Shown one piece after another: positions 6,898-15,207 of a DNA stretch of 28,697 nt. The position numbers and the translations under genes are program-made. Source of the stretch: a virus. Every line of letters begins with the position of its first letter. Positions within the stretch are counted from its first letter, which is position 1. The stretch spans positions 1 through 28,697 of IMG/VR virus record IMGVR_UViG_3300009132_000022. One strand, 5' to 3'. The notes beneath the pieces were generated by a model. The model saw only the letters and a list, made by a program, of their open reading frames with translations, did not search any database and was not told the origin of the DNA.

Positions 6898-7161
6898 TTA
6901 ACTTCTTATTACAACTTCCCATTGGTGTTCACCTCCTGCGTCATCGTAGTAAATATCGTCCTGCATACTCATACCGCTTCTAATTGACTCTTCAATAAAG
7001 TCAGGGTCTAAGTCTAAAGGAGCAAAGACCCACATTGATAACGAGCCGTTTTTTGGGTTATCTCTAATAACTGTTATCTCATCGTCGAGCCTTCTTATTG
7101 CCCACGCGAACTCTCCTGCCTCGTCAAATAAATCTTGGTCTCTGTTTAATTTATATCTCAT
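6898..7161 (-). CDS. Small acidic protein with MRYKLNR start, island gene 3
   Basis: This 87-aa protein begins MRYKLNRDQDLFDEAGEFAW and continues with beta-like (ITVIRDN, SLSMWVFAPL) and acidic segments (LDPDFIEESIRSG, then DDIYYDDAGGEHQWEVVI). It shares its leader and first seven codons with 6360-6620. It starts two bases from the stop of the prohead protease, so it is read in the same operon. No family is recognised. Confidence 0.7.
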   Translation of the reverse strand: MRYKLNRDQDLFDEAGEFAWAIRRLDDEITVIRDNPKNGSLSMWVFAPLDLDPDFIEESIRSGMSMQDDIYYDDAGGEHQWEVVIRS

Positions 7162-7177
7162 TTTAATTTCCGTATTT
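7139..7177 (-). repeat. Repeat C, copy 2 (leader plus first codons)
   Basis: This second copy of the 39-base leader and start segment (AAATACGGAAATTAAAATGA and following codons) differs from 6598-6636 at one base. It overlaps the end of the prohead protease gene, so part of the leader also encodes protease residues (CGGAAATTAA supplies the final Gly-Asn-stop). Confidence 0.85.
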
Positions 7178-8245
7178 AGCTTTTATTGAACCGCAAATCT
7201 TTTCTGCTGTTTCTTTGTTTCCGTAGCGTTTCATCTGGTCAGCTATACACTCGTCCCACGAGTAAGAAGCTAATTCAATATACTCTTCTTCTAGGTTGTT
7301 GAAGTTTTCGTAACTACCAAACATTCTTTTAAACCTTCCTTTAAGTAAGGCTTTGTAATACTTGACCTTTAATTGGTCTAATTCTACTTTTTCCATTTCT
7401 ACTTCTTCTGTCTCTTCAATTTTCTTTTCTATCTCTTCCACCTCACCATCGTACTCTATTAACACACCTTCAAAAACTTCTAGCTCTACACCCCCTTCTG
7501 TTTTATATTTTCCGTTATCTAGTTCTATAGGTAAACCTTCTTCGTCTAAAGTAAATACCTTTGCGCCTGCTTCTAAGGCTTCACCTTCAGTTGCAATTAC
7601 CTTGCCGTTGTCTAAGCTCACTTCTGCGTAGAACTTGCGCTTAAAGAACCCCCAGAGCTTTTTAACTACGTTAGACATACTTGAGCGTTTCACCTTAGTA
7701 GACATTTCTTGAACCGAGTCTACAAAATACCCTTCAATAGAAAATCCACGTATCTCACCTTCTTTTACTTGCTCCCACATCTCGTCGTTTCCTACGTGTA
7801 CACGCACCATCCAAGTACCTTCTGGAACGCTTAAACCGTAGTGCTTAGACTTATCCATTTCTGGGTCTTCAACTATCCACGACTCGACTACGCTTACACC
7901 ATCTACTTTTTCTTGGTGTTCAAACGTGTGTTCGTTGGTACGGTTAGATTTTAGGAATAACTCAGAAGCTAGTTTTACTGTGTCTTGAGAAAAGTATACG
8001 TCGTACTCTTCGTCATTCATCTCGTCGTAGCGTGGTATGTTCTTATCTGGAATTAGAGCAGCTCCTATTAGGGTGCGTTTCTCTTCATCTATAGCTGCTA
8101 GACTCAAAGCCTTTTGCTTCTTGTCTTTAGAGAAAAAGATAAAGTTCTCCTCTATTGCAGGAAACTTCACAAGGCTAATAGCCTCGACTCCAAAAGCGTC
8201 TTGGTCTTCTTCTATAAGTAGTTCTACTAATTTTCTGTTAGCCAT
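7163..8245 (-). CDS. Prohead protease, XkdF type (S78-like) with acidic scaffold-like tail
   Basis: This 360-aa protein has an N-terminal protease-like domain: AISLVKFPAIEENF (22-35), TLIGAALIPDKNIPR (58-72), NEHTFEHQ (104-111, candidate catalytic His) and IRGFSIEGYF (165-174, candidate catalytic Ser169). This pattern is that of phage XkdF-type maturation proteases, which cut scaffold and capsid N-termini in the prohead. Residues about 205-300 are acidic and repetitive and could act as internal scaffold. The C-terminus has WDECIADQMKRYGNKETAEK, a conserved tail motif in such proteins. It lies inside the island of small acidic genes, about 3 kb upstream of the capsid gene. Its start has the TAAAACAACTTAAAGATG leader shared with the two genes before it. 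Confidence 0.8.
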   Translation of the reverse strand: MANRKLVELLIEEDQDAFGVEAISLVKFPAIEENFIFFSKDKKQKALSLAAIDEEKRTLIGAALIPDKNIPRYDEMNDEEYDVYFSQDTVKLASELFLKSNRTNEHTFEHQEKVDGVSVVESWIVEDPEMDKSKHYGLSVPEGTWMVRVHVGNDEMWEQVKEGEIRGFSIEGYFVDSVQEMSTKVKRSSMSNVVKKLWGFFKRKFYAEVSLDNGKVIATEGEALEAGAKVFTLDEEGLPIELDNGKYKTEGGVELEVFEGVLIEYDGEVEEIEKKIEETEEVEMEKVELDQLKVKYYKALLKGRFKRMFGSYENFNNLEEEYIELASYSWDECIADQMKRYGNKETAEKICGSIKAKYGN

Positions 8246-8260
8246 CTTTAAGTTGTTTTA
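8243..8260 (-). repeat. Leader repeat A, copy 3
   Basis: The minus strand reads TAAAACAACTTAAAGATG, ending in the protease start codon and beginning with the stop codon of the gene at 8258-8491. The same 18 bases occur at 8489-8506 and 8738-8755. Confidence 0.85.
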
Positions 8261-8491
8261 TAGTTCTTCAATCCCAAAGTGAAATCCGTAGCTATCAAGA
8301 TAATCTATTATTTCGTATAGCTCACCATCTTCGTCCATAAAACCGATTGCTTCTAGTGTTGAACCATCGTTATATTGTTCTATTTCTGTGTATGGTACAA
8401 AACCCCACGTTCTAGTATCAAGGTGTTTTAACGCCCGTGCAAAATCGTTGTAATCGCTTTTGTCTACTTCGTAAATTCTAATTGGGTACAT
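8258..8491 (-). CDS. Small acidic protein, island gene 2
   Basis: This 77-aa protein has about 18 acidic and 5 basic residues. A strand-like start (MYPIRIYEVDKSDYNDFARA) leads to a helix, then FVPYTEIEQYNDGSTLEAIG and an acidic end (FMDEDGELYEIIDYLDSYG). It could form a compact alpha/beta fold. Leader repeat A precedes it. It lies between another acidic gene and the prohead protease. No family is recognised. Confidence 0.7.
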   Translation of the reverse strand: MYPIRIYEVDKSDYNDFARALKHLDTRTWGFVPYTEIEQYNDGSTLEAIGFMDEDGELYEIIDYLDSYGFHFGIEEL

Positions 8492-8506
8492 CTTTAAGTT
8501 GTTTTA
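8489..8506 (-). repeat. Leader repeat A, copy 2
   Basis: This exact copy of TAAAACAACTTAAAGATG starts with the TAA stop of the gene at 8504-8740 and ends with the start codon of the gene at 8258-8491. Confidence 0.85.
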
Positions 8507-8740
8507 GTATTCTCTATTAGGGTAAACTTCCCAAATTGGGTCTGAGTTATTTGGAAACTCTTGCTCACATACAAAAATACGGTAGCCATTTATACCTCCT
8601 TGTGGGTCTTCAAAACTAATAAAAACGCTATTGATATATTGAACCGAATCGTCATAACCAACATCATATAGGGTTTCTTCTATATCTCGCCTGTTAGTTA
8701 TTAGCTCGTAGTCGTTTCCTAATTCTCTTACTGTGTCCAT
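8504..8740 (-). CDS. Small acidic protein, island gene 1
   Basis: This 78-aa acidic protein begins MDTVRELGNDYELITNRRDI and continues with strand-like pieces (YINSVFISFEDP, NGYRIFVCEQEF) and an acidic-aromatic end (WEVYPNREY). It has one cysteine, no membrane segment and no recognised domain. It is the first gene of the acidic island, starting 36 bases after the tape measure stop behind leader repeat A. Confidence 0.7.
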   Translation of the reverse strand: MDTVRELGNDYELITNRRDIEETLYDVGYDDSVQYINSVFISFEDPQGGINGYRIFVCEQEFPNNSDPIWEVYPNREY

Positions 8741-8755
8741 CTTTAAGTTGTTTTA
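8738..8755 (-). repeat. Leader repeat A, copy 1
   Basis: This exact copy of TAAAACAACTTAAAGATG precedes the first island gene. With the copies at 8489 and 8243 it forms a set of three identical 18-base leaders on three consecutive genes with unrelated products. Confidence 0.85.
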
Positions 8756-8776
8756 TACTATTCTATATAAGGTCGT

Positions 8777-10618
8777 TTATCCACCTCCTAATGCTGTTTG
8801 ATTATAAAGTTGATTCGCCTGTAAGTTAGCACCTTCTAGGTCACTTTGCACCACAAAAGACTTACCAACTGATTCTGTCCTTGAAACTTGTTCTGGCACT
8901 AAAGCTCCTGTTGGAGCTACACCACCACCACCACCAAAACCTCCTCCACTTGCTCCTGCTTCTTCTAGTAATTGTCTTACTCCTACAAATGCAGAAACTA
9001 TAGAAGCTACTGCCACAATAATATTAGCTACTAGAGTATAAGGGTCTCCTGCTGCCTTAGAAGCTGCTACGATAGCATTAGCAGTAGCAACAGCCTGAGC
9101 TAACAAAACATCCGCTATAGCAAAGGCTTTAGCTTGTTCAGCGTTTTCTCCTGCTAATTCTTCCATAGCTCCAAATAGCTGTCTAGTTCCTTTAACCAAT
9201 AAATCCCTGCCCTGCTTTTTTATTGCTAACTCTTCGTCTGTTTCTTCTTGAGATTTATCTAACCTTTCTTGTGCATACTTGTCTGTTATAATTTCTAAGT
9301 CTTGTAAATACTCTTCCTGAACCTGTAGCAATAAGGCTACATTGCCCTTAGCCATTTCTAAACGGTTATTGTATATTCTTTCAGCACTCGCTTTCTCTCT
9401 TTCCTCTTCATTTAAAGAGTTTAAAAACAACTCTTCTTGTAAAGCTTCGTTGTCTGCTATCCTTTCGGCTTCGTTTCTTAGCTTTTCTGCTTCTTCTTCA
9501 TCTGTAAATCTTTTACGTAATTTCCGTAAATCATTTTGATAATCTTGTTCTATTAAAAAAAGTTGTGCTGCTGTAGCTCCTGCATCCTCCGCTTTTTTCC
9601 TCTGCTCCTCCATACGAATCTCTAAAACTTTCTCCTCTCTTAGCTGTTCACTTTCTATAGAGTTAAGTAAAATCTCTTCATTAAGTTTCTTTTCTAAGTC
9701 AGCTAAATATTTAGTGTTAGCTTCTTCCTGTCGTAAGCTTTCAGCTTTTAACCTAGCAGCTTCTTTTTCTGCATCTGCTCTGTCAGTTATTAATTGATTT
9801 GCTTCTCCTACCCTTTTGTTGTATTCTACAGTTTGATAAGTTAATTCCTCTGCCCACTTCGCTGCTTCCTTTTCAGCTTCTGCAACATCATCGGATAAAC
9901 GGTTAGCTGCATCTATTTTTGATTCAAACCATTGCGACTCTCTTTCTTGCTGTGCTGCTCTCGCTTTTTCTACTTTTTCTAAAGCTGCTGCATTCATTAT
10001 TTGAGCTTTTTGAAACCTCAAAGTAGCCTGTACCCCTATTCTAGCTTGTTCTTTTTGTGTTTCTAAATCCGCTTCTGTATCTATTAACCCGTTTAGACTT
10101 TCGTTTAGCTTATCTATAGCTACAGCTCTTTGTTCTTCCTTAGCAAGTTCATCGTCTAATACAGATAAATAAGCTTCTTGTTGCGCTATTAAACTGTTGG
10201 TTATCTCTTGTCTTTGCTCATTACTACGTTTAGTTATCTCAGCATTTCTTTTGTCTGCTGCTGAAGAAATACCTATAGCTTCAGATAGCTTGTCCCAATT
10301 TTCTATCAGTTGCTCTACAGCTATAATAGCAAGTCCTATTCCTACACTTGCCCAAGCAGCTTTTAATACTTTAAATGATTTTGACAGCCTACCTACAGAC
10401 CTAGAAGTAGAACGGAAAGACCTGACCGTTCTTTGCATACCTCTAGGTAAAAGAGTAGAAAATAAATCACCTAATCCACTCCAGTCTTTTTTTAATGATT
10501 TAGATGACTTAGCGTTTTTTGCAGTAAAGTTGTCTATGTTCTTTTGAGCAGAAGCTAACCCAACAGAGGTTTGGTCTTCTACTACAACGTCCATTTCTAT
10601 GTTGCTTCTACTTGCCAT
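8777..10618 (-). CDS. Tape measure protein
   Basis: This 613-aa protein has a basic N-terminus, a hydrophobic segment at about residues 87-106 (AAWASVGIGLAIIAVEQLIE), and a long coiled coil (about 110-470) dominated by Ala, Glu, Lys and Gln. A second hydrophobic stretch lies near 500-555 (Ala/Val/Ile rich), followed by a Gly-rich linker. This is the usual layout of a siphovirus tape measure, which sets tail length and is released into the host at infection. At about 1.5 angstroms per residue it would specify a tail of roughly 90 nm or less, so a short flexible tail is expected. The gene follows the large tail proteins instead of preceding them, an unusual order. Confidence 0.85.
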   Translation of the reverse strand: MASRSNIEMDVVVEDQTSVGLASAQKNIDNFTAKNAKSSKSLKKDWSGLGDLFSTLLPRGMQRTVRSFRSTSRSVGRLSKSFKVLKAAWASVGIGLAIIAVEQLIENWDKLSEAIGISSAADKRNAEITKRSNEQRQEITNSLIAQQEAYLSVLDDELAKEEQRAVAIDKLNESLNGLIDTEADLETQKEQARIGVQATLRFQKAQIMNAAALEKVEKARAAQQERESQWFESKIDAANRLSDDVAEAEKEAAKWAEELTYQTVEYNKRVGEANQLITDRADAEKEAARLKAESLRQEEANTKYLADLEKKLNEEILLNSIESEQLREEKVLEIRMEEQRKKAEDAGATAAQLFLIEQDYQNDLRKLRKRFTDEEEAEKLRNEAERIADNEALQEELFLNSLNEEEREKASAERIYNNRLEMAKGNVALLLQVQEEYLQDLEIITDKYAQERLDKSQEETDEELAIKKQGRDLLVKGTRQLFGAMEELAGENAEQAKAFAIADVLLAQAVATANAIVAASKAAGDPYTLVANIIVAVASIVSAFVGVRQLLEEAGASGGGFGGGGGVAPTGALVPEQVSRTESVGKSFVVQSDLEGANLQANQLYNQTALGGG

Positions 10619-10775
10619 TGTCTTTAATTAACATTAATTTTTCAAACACACTCGTATCTAAATCATACCTTCCATATATTACTTTATACAAAGGGTCTCC
10701 TTTATATATATAAGATTGTGCAAATCGTACAGAGTGAGGTATACTATATCCTACTGCGTTTATCCAATGTTCCAT
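10608..10775 (-). CDS. Small tail-operon protein (55 aa)
   Basis: A 55-codon frame starts at ATG 10775, sharing a base with the stop of the large tail gene (TAATG). It ends at TAG 10608, overlapping the start of the tape measure gene by 11 bases. The product begins MEHWINAVGYSIPHSVRF and contains SYIYKGDPLYKVIYGRYDLD, a polar, aromatic-rich segment with no membrane helix. The tight packing at both ends and lack of any other gene in this gap make it likely real. It may help in tail assembly. No family is recognised. Confidence 0.65.
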   Translation of the reverse strand: MEHWINAVGYSIPHSVRFAQSYIYKGDPLYKVIYGRYDLDTSVFEKLMLIKDNGK

Positions 10776-13700
10776 TATAAGTTCCAAGTTAAATAAGGTG
10801 TTCCTGAAAGGTTTAAGAAAATTATCTCATTATCTCTCAAGTCCCAAATTGCAGCATCTATTTTATTCGTAGAATCTGGAAAAGTTAGTTGTAGCATTTT
10901 AACCTCTAATAACCAAGTAATATCTTTATTTGTTTCTCCTGCACATAACACTTCCCAATTTGCTATCCTACCTGTATTGTCTTGTTTCTGGTTTATTGTT
11001 ACTGTGCGTGAAGCTCCTGCGTCTGCTTCAGAGTTTATTAGGGTGCTTCCTACACTCCTAGAAGCACCTGCTGAATTACCTAAAGTAGCTTGGTAACGCA
11101 TAGTCATAGTATCACCTATTGTCGCCGCGCTCCCTCCAGTATCGACGCTTATAACATCGGCTGTAACTAGATAAATACAATTAGGATTAAAGGCTAGATT
11201 GCTGTCTCCAGAAATTGTAGTGGCTGCTGTATTCGCGTTATCCGTAGTTTTACAAGTCATTAAAAACTCTTGTTTACTACCTATTACCCCTTCTGTATTT
11301 ATTGTCTTAGCCTCAGAGCTAGAGACATCACCTATAACTTTACCACCTGTATTACTTACCCCTGCGTTTTTTGTCCCATCTAATGCAGGGTTGCTTCCTC
11401 CTCCGTTGGGGTTTGGTGAGCCTCCTCCGTTAGTTGCCCAAAAGCAAACGCTATCTGTTTCGTCCCAAGTATACCCGAAGCTAGTACAACAGTATTCTGT
11501 TGGAGAAGCAGCAGAGCCTGTATCTAATTCTATAAAATTAACCGTTCCATCAGTATTGAAGCTTGTAGGAGCTAAATTACATAAAGGTGTAGAGTTATAA
11601 TTGCTAGAGTTAATCAACTTCACTAGCTCCAACGTACAAGGTAAAGAGCCTCCAGTAGCAAAATTAGAAATTTTAACTACCCTCCAAAATGTATCGTTTA
11701 TAAATATCTCATCTTGCCATAATAAATCGTATATGTCTAAAGGAGTTAAATAGGCTTTACAGGTCATTATCCTAGATTCACTAGAATATTCTTCGTGTAA
11801 TCTTCTTGCCCAATACTTTCTTACTATGTATAGATTTGTTATTCCTGCTGTTGTACCTGCGTTAATTAGTGGATGGTCTATATTATCTGGATAATCATAA
11901 CCCCAATTTAAAGCTACACTAGCAGTAGTAACGGGCGTGGTATTATACTGAGAAAAGAATGGGTACGTAGTTACGTCTTGGTATCCAGTCTGGTCTGCCC
12001 CTATTCTAAACTGCCCTCCGTTTCCTATATCCTCTGTTCCATGATAATACGCTAAAATAGGTTTGGCTTCTACTACGTCTTTAATACCTTGAGTGTCCCA
12101 TCCTACATCGTAAAGTCTAGGAATTAAAACATTGGGAATTACTGTTGTACCATTTTGAAAAGAGGATGGAATATGAGATAGTCTAAGAGGTTGAAACATA
12201 CCACCTATTCTTTGCTCTCCTGTGGCAAAGCTGTTGCTGTTTTCCTGTATCCACCTTCCTTTTACAAAATTATAATGCTGTTGCCACCAATCGTTTCTCC
12301 AGTCTTTACCCTCCCCATCTTCAAACCTAACTATCTTTTTTTGATACTTTAAAGTTGATTCAATCTCTATAGAGTCTATATCTACTTTGTCAGACCAGTC
12401 TTTCTGTTCTGTTCCAGAGTCTAATACATTATTGTATGTATCTAATTTAAGAATGGTAGGCTCTTGAGGTGTAGAATAAACGATTAAATTAAAACGGTTA
12501 AAAATCTCACCTAACCATTCACCTACCTTTACATCGGGAAAGTTAGCAGAGACATCAACAAAAGTCCCAGTAGAAGTATATTGCTGTAGCTCTACGTAGC
12601 TAGTATTTACTCCTGAGACAGATTTAACTATAACTGAGTTGTTTGGGTTTGTAGCTCCGATATACCATTTGATAGTATCATTTATAGAACAGGGAATTGT
12701 AATATTTTCTCCTATAAAATTGTATGCTACTCCATAAGTTAATGTCTGCGATTCATAAGCAACAAAAGACTCTACCCCTCCAGAAGTTTTATATGCCCAT
12801 ACCGTTACATCATATTCTCCTGTGTCTGGTGTAGCGACAGAAGAAATATAAAAGTTAAAATTAAATGTAAAAGAACCGTCAAAGGGAGCTGTAAAAATAC
12901 CTCCTGTAAATAACCCATCTACATCGTTAAATGGTGTGGATTCGTTTAGAAGTAACAGTTGGTTTTGTTGTACTGTTGTAGAGGTTGGAATGGTAAAATC
13001 TGAATTTAATCCTACTTTAGAACCGTATACAGGTCTTCCTGCTGTCCTATCTAACTCAGTAGCTAAAAACATATATAGGTGTCTAAATTCCGCTCCATCT
13101 AAAAAGGTAGATGAAATAGTAAATCCTGCTTTCTGAGCTATTCTTCTTAATAAATAAGGTACACTTATAGACGGTTTAAAGTTAAAGGCTCTAAGTTGCT
13201 CTCCTGCCCATCCTAACCCCATACCGTTTCCTCCTGCGCTATAATAGAAACCCCAACCCTGAACATCGTTACCACCTAAACCCCAATCGGATAAAGGATA
13301 TACTATTACTCCGTCTCCTACGTTTCCTGAAGTAATATCGTTAGCTAAATTCCAACTACTTACAATATTAGAAGCTGTTAAAGCGTGGTCTAAATCTGTG
13401 TCTACGTCTCCATTTTCATCTATAAAAACCTCGTTAAAAGTTATGTCTTTAACCGCATCGAAAAAAGAAGCCACTTCAGAAAGTATACTTACGCTATATT
13501 TTTTTAATGGTAAGTTTACAGAATGTAATTGTAATACACCTACCATTACCACAACCCCAGAGTCATATACTTCGACTTCAGTTTTTGTGCCTACATCAAA
13601 CTTTGCGCTTACAAAATTAACATTATAGAATTGACCGAAAAACTGATTGTTGTTATCGGTCATAGGCATATCAAACCTTAGAGAATGAGGGGCGCGAATA

Positions 13701-13813
13701 TGAGAAATATCTCTCATCTCCTGAATAGAGAAGTTGAACTCTACTGGAGACTCTTGGACATCTAAACTATATTGCGCTGCTCCTGTTTGAGCTTGTGCTA
13801 AAATTTCAATCAT
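10775..13813 (-). CDS. Large tail tip / hub protein with C-terminal binding module
   Basis: This 1012-aa protein opens with a beta-rich region (SPVEFNFSIQEMRDISH, about 22-38) resembling distal tail or hub proteins of Bacteroidota phages. The middle (about 280-790) is beta-rich with many aromatic and Asn residues. Near 770-815 there is a Cys cluster (YCCTSFGYTWDETDSVCFW) followed by a flexible linker NGGGSPNPNGGGSNP, and the last 200 residues form a separate beta domain, probably for receptor or sugar binding. It overlaps the next tail gene upstream by four bases. I infer a tail-tip structural protein carrying a host-recognition head at the C-terminus. Confidence 0.65.
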   Translation of the reverse strand: MIEILAQAQTGAAQYSLDVQESPVEFNFSIQEMRDISHIRAPHSLRFDMPMTDNNNQFFGQFYNVNFVSAKFDVGTKTEVEVYDSGVVVMVGVLQLHSVNLPLKKYSVSILSEVASFFDAVKDITFNEVFIDENGDVDTDLDHALTASNIVSSWNLANDITSGNVGDGVIVYPLSDWGLGGNDVQGWGFYYSAGGNGMGLGWAGEQLRAFNFKPSISVPYLLRRIAQKAGFTISSTFLDGAEFRHLYMFLATELDRTAGRPVYGSKVGLNSDFTIPTSTTVQQNQLLLLNESTPFNDVDGLFTGGIFTAPFDGSFTFNFNFYISSVATPDTGEYDVTVWAYKTSGGVESFVAYESQTLTYGVAYNFIGENITIPCSINDTIKWYIGATNPNNSVIVKSVSGVNTSYVELQQYTSTGTFVDVSANFPDVKVGEWLGEIFNRFNLIVYSTPQEPTILKLDTYNNVLDSGTEQKDWSDKVDIDSIEIESTLKYQKKIVRFEDGEGKDWRNDWWQQHYNFVKGRWIQENSNSFATGEQRIGGMFQPLRLSHIPSSFQNGTTVIPNVLIPRLYDVGWDTQGIKDVVEAKPILAYYHGTEDIGNGGQFRIGADQTGYQDVTTYPFFSQYNTTPVTTASVALNWGYDYPDNIDHPLINAGTTAGITNLYIVRKYWARRLHEEYSSESRIMTCKAYLTPLDIYDLLWQDEIFINDTFWRVVKISNFATGGSLPCTLELVKLINSSNYNSTPLCNLAPTSFNTDGTVNFIELDTGSAASPTEYCCTSFGYTWDETDSVCFWATNGGGSPNPNGGGSNPALDGTKNAGVSNTGGKVIGDVSSSEAKTINTEGVIGSKQEFLMTCKTTDNANTAATTISGDSNLAFNPNCIYLVTADVISVDTGGSAATIGDTMTMRYQATLGNSAGASRSVGSTLINSEADAGASRTVTINQKQDNTGRIANWEVLCAGETNKDITWLLEVKMLQLTFPDSTNKIDAAIWDLRDNEIIFLNLSGTPYLTWNL

Positions 13814-15207
13814 TTTACATTAGGCTTTCTTCGACTAATTTCTATGTTGATAGTGTAATTATCCACCTTGTTGTTTAAAGCTGTTTTGTAAGATACAGAA
13901 GTGTCGGTAACTACACACCTAAACCAGTTTTTTGTTTTACCTAAAACTGCTGACTGTTGGAACGCTGTGCTGTAAACATAAACTCTAGGACTGTTTACTA
14001 AAGACATAATTAAAGAGTTAATTACCTCTGGGTTTTCTTCTCTAGTGTTTAGTTGAACTGTCGTTACTGTTTGGTTTGTTGCTGAAATTAAACCGCCTTC
14101 TTGTGCGTCCCTGCTATATTCTAGTAGGCTAGAAGCTGAAAAAGTGTTACCACCTACTGTTCTATAATTGTTTCTTGTTACTTGCTGAGTAACTAAAGAA
14201 CCACCATCACATAAAAGGTTGTCTATACCTCCCAACTCATTCCACCAACTTAAAAAATACTCTCCTCTAAAAGTGTCTGTAGATAAACTTTTGTTATACC
14301 TAGTGTCACACAGTTTTACAAACTTGTATACCGCGCTAGATTCGTTGCCAGATAAAGTAGTGCTTCTTGCAAATTGAACTTCATAGTAGCTCCAGTTAGT
14401 GTTATTTGATGGTCGTAAGTCTGTATCTATATTTTGCTTCTCTAGATTCTCTGGAAAGCAACCTAAGTACAATAAAGATTGTGAGTCTGTTAAACTGGCA
14501 GCAGGAGCTTTACCTCCGTATGTACTGTTATTTGTAAAATACCCTGTGTTTATAGTAGCGTCACTAGAGTTCTTAAAAGTTACGTGTACATAGTCTGAGT
14601 CATTACTCCCAACATCGTCTCCATTTAAAAAAGCTAAAGCTCCAAATTGACCTTCTATTACATTTTGTACTGCTAATGAAGCAGATGGTAGTGGAACGGT
14701 TGAAAGGAATAATTTTGTGTCTCCAGTAATAGCAAAAACAGAAGCAGAATTACTATCGTTTGAATTAACTGTAAATGGTCTAAGGCTTCCGTTTATAGCT
14801 TTAAAAGTAGTTTGCAACCCTCCGTCAAATGTTTGGGTAGGAGCGTCGTCTGCTGTAGCTGCATATTCGTAACCAAAATCTACAGTAACAGTTTGGAGAG
14901 CTGTATTGTTAGTTGAAAATATAGTAGTTGTGCTTAAAGCATTACTACTGTTATACTGACCTAATCTTAAAATCTGTTCATCTTGGTGTACGTAATCTGA
15001 AACAATATCTTGTACTCTAAAGACAGCGCAATTCAAATTATTAGGTAGTTGTTTAAACGTACCTACAACCACGCTATCAATAGTTAGCTTGCAGAGGTAT
15101 CTATATTTCGGCTCTGCATAGTTTGTTGTATCTCGTACTTGAAAATATATGTCGTCTGCTACTCCTTGAACTCCTGTCCCAGAACTAAAGTCTACTGTAT
15201 AAGCCAT
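13810..15207 (-). CDS. Tail structural protein
   Basis: This 465-aa beta-rich protein has no membrane helix. It begins MAYTVDFSSGTGVQGVADDI and contains FRVQDIVSDYVHQDE (about 64-78), SYYEVQFARSTTLSG (about 275-290) and a C-terminal domain ending YTINIEISRRKPNVK. Proteins with this look occur next to the large tail-tip gene in flavobacterial phages, so a baseplate or distal tail role is likely. The start shares a base with the previous stop (TAATG) and the end overlaps the next gene by four bases, so the three tail genes form one translational block. No enzymatic motif is seen. Confidence 0.55.
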   Translation of the reverse strand: MAYTVDFSSGTGVQGVADDIYFQVRDTTNYAEPKYRYLCKLTIDSVVVGTFKQLPNNLNCAVFRVQDIVSDYVHQDEQILRLGQYNSSNALSTTTIFSTNNTALQTVTVDFGYEYAATADDAPTQTFDGGLQTTFKAINGSLRPFTVNSNDSNSASVFAITGDTKLFLSTVPLPSASLAVQNVIEGQFGALAFLNGDDVGSNDSDYVHVTFKNSSDATINTGYFTNNSTYGGKAPAASLTDSQSLLYLGCFPENLEKQNIDTDLRPSNNTNWSYYEVQFARSTTLSGNESSAVYKFVKLCDTRYNKSLSTDTFRGEYFLSWWNELGGIDNLLCDGGSLVTQQVTRNNYRTVGGNTFSASSLLEYSRDAQEGGLISATNQTVTTVQLNTREENPEVINSLIMSLVNSPRVYVYSTAFQQSAVLGKTKNWFRCVVTDTSVSYKTALNNKVDNYTINIEISRRKPNVK

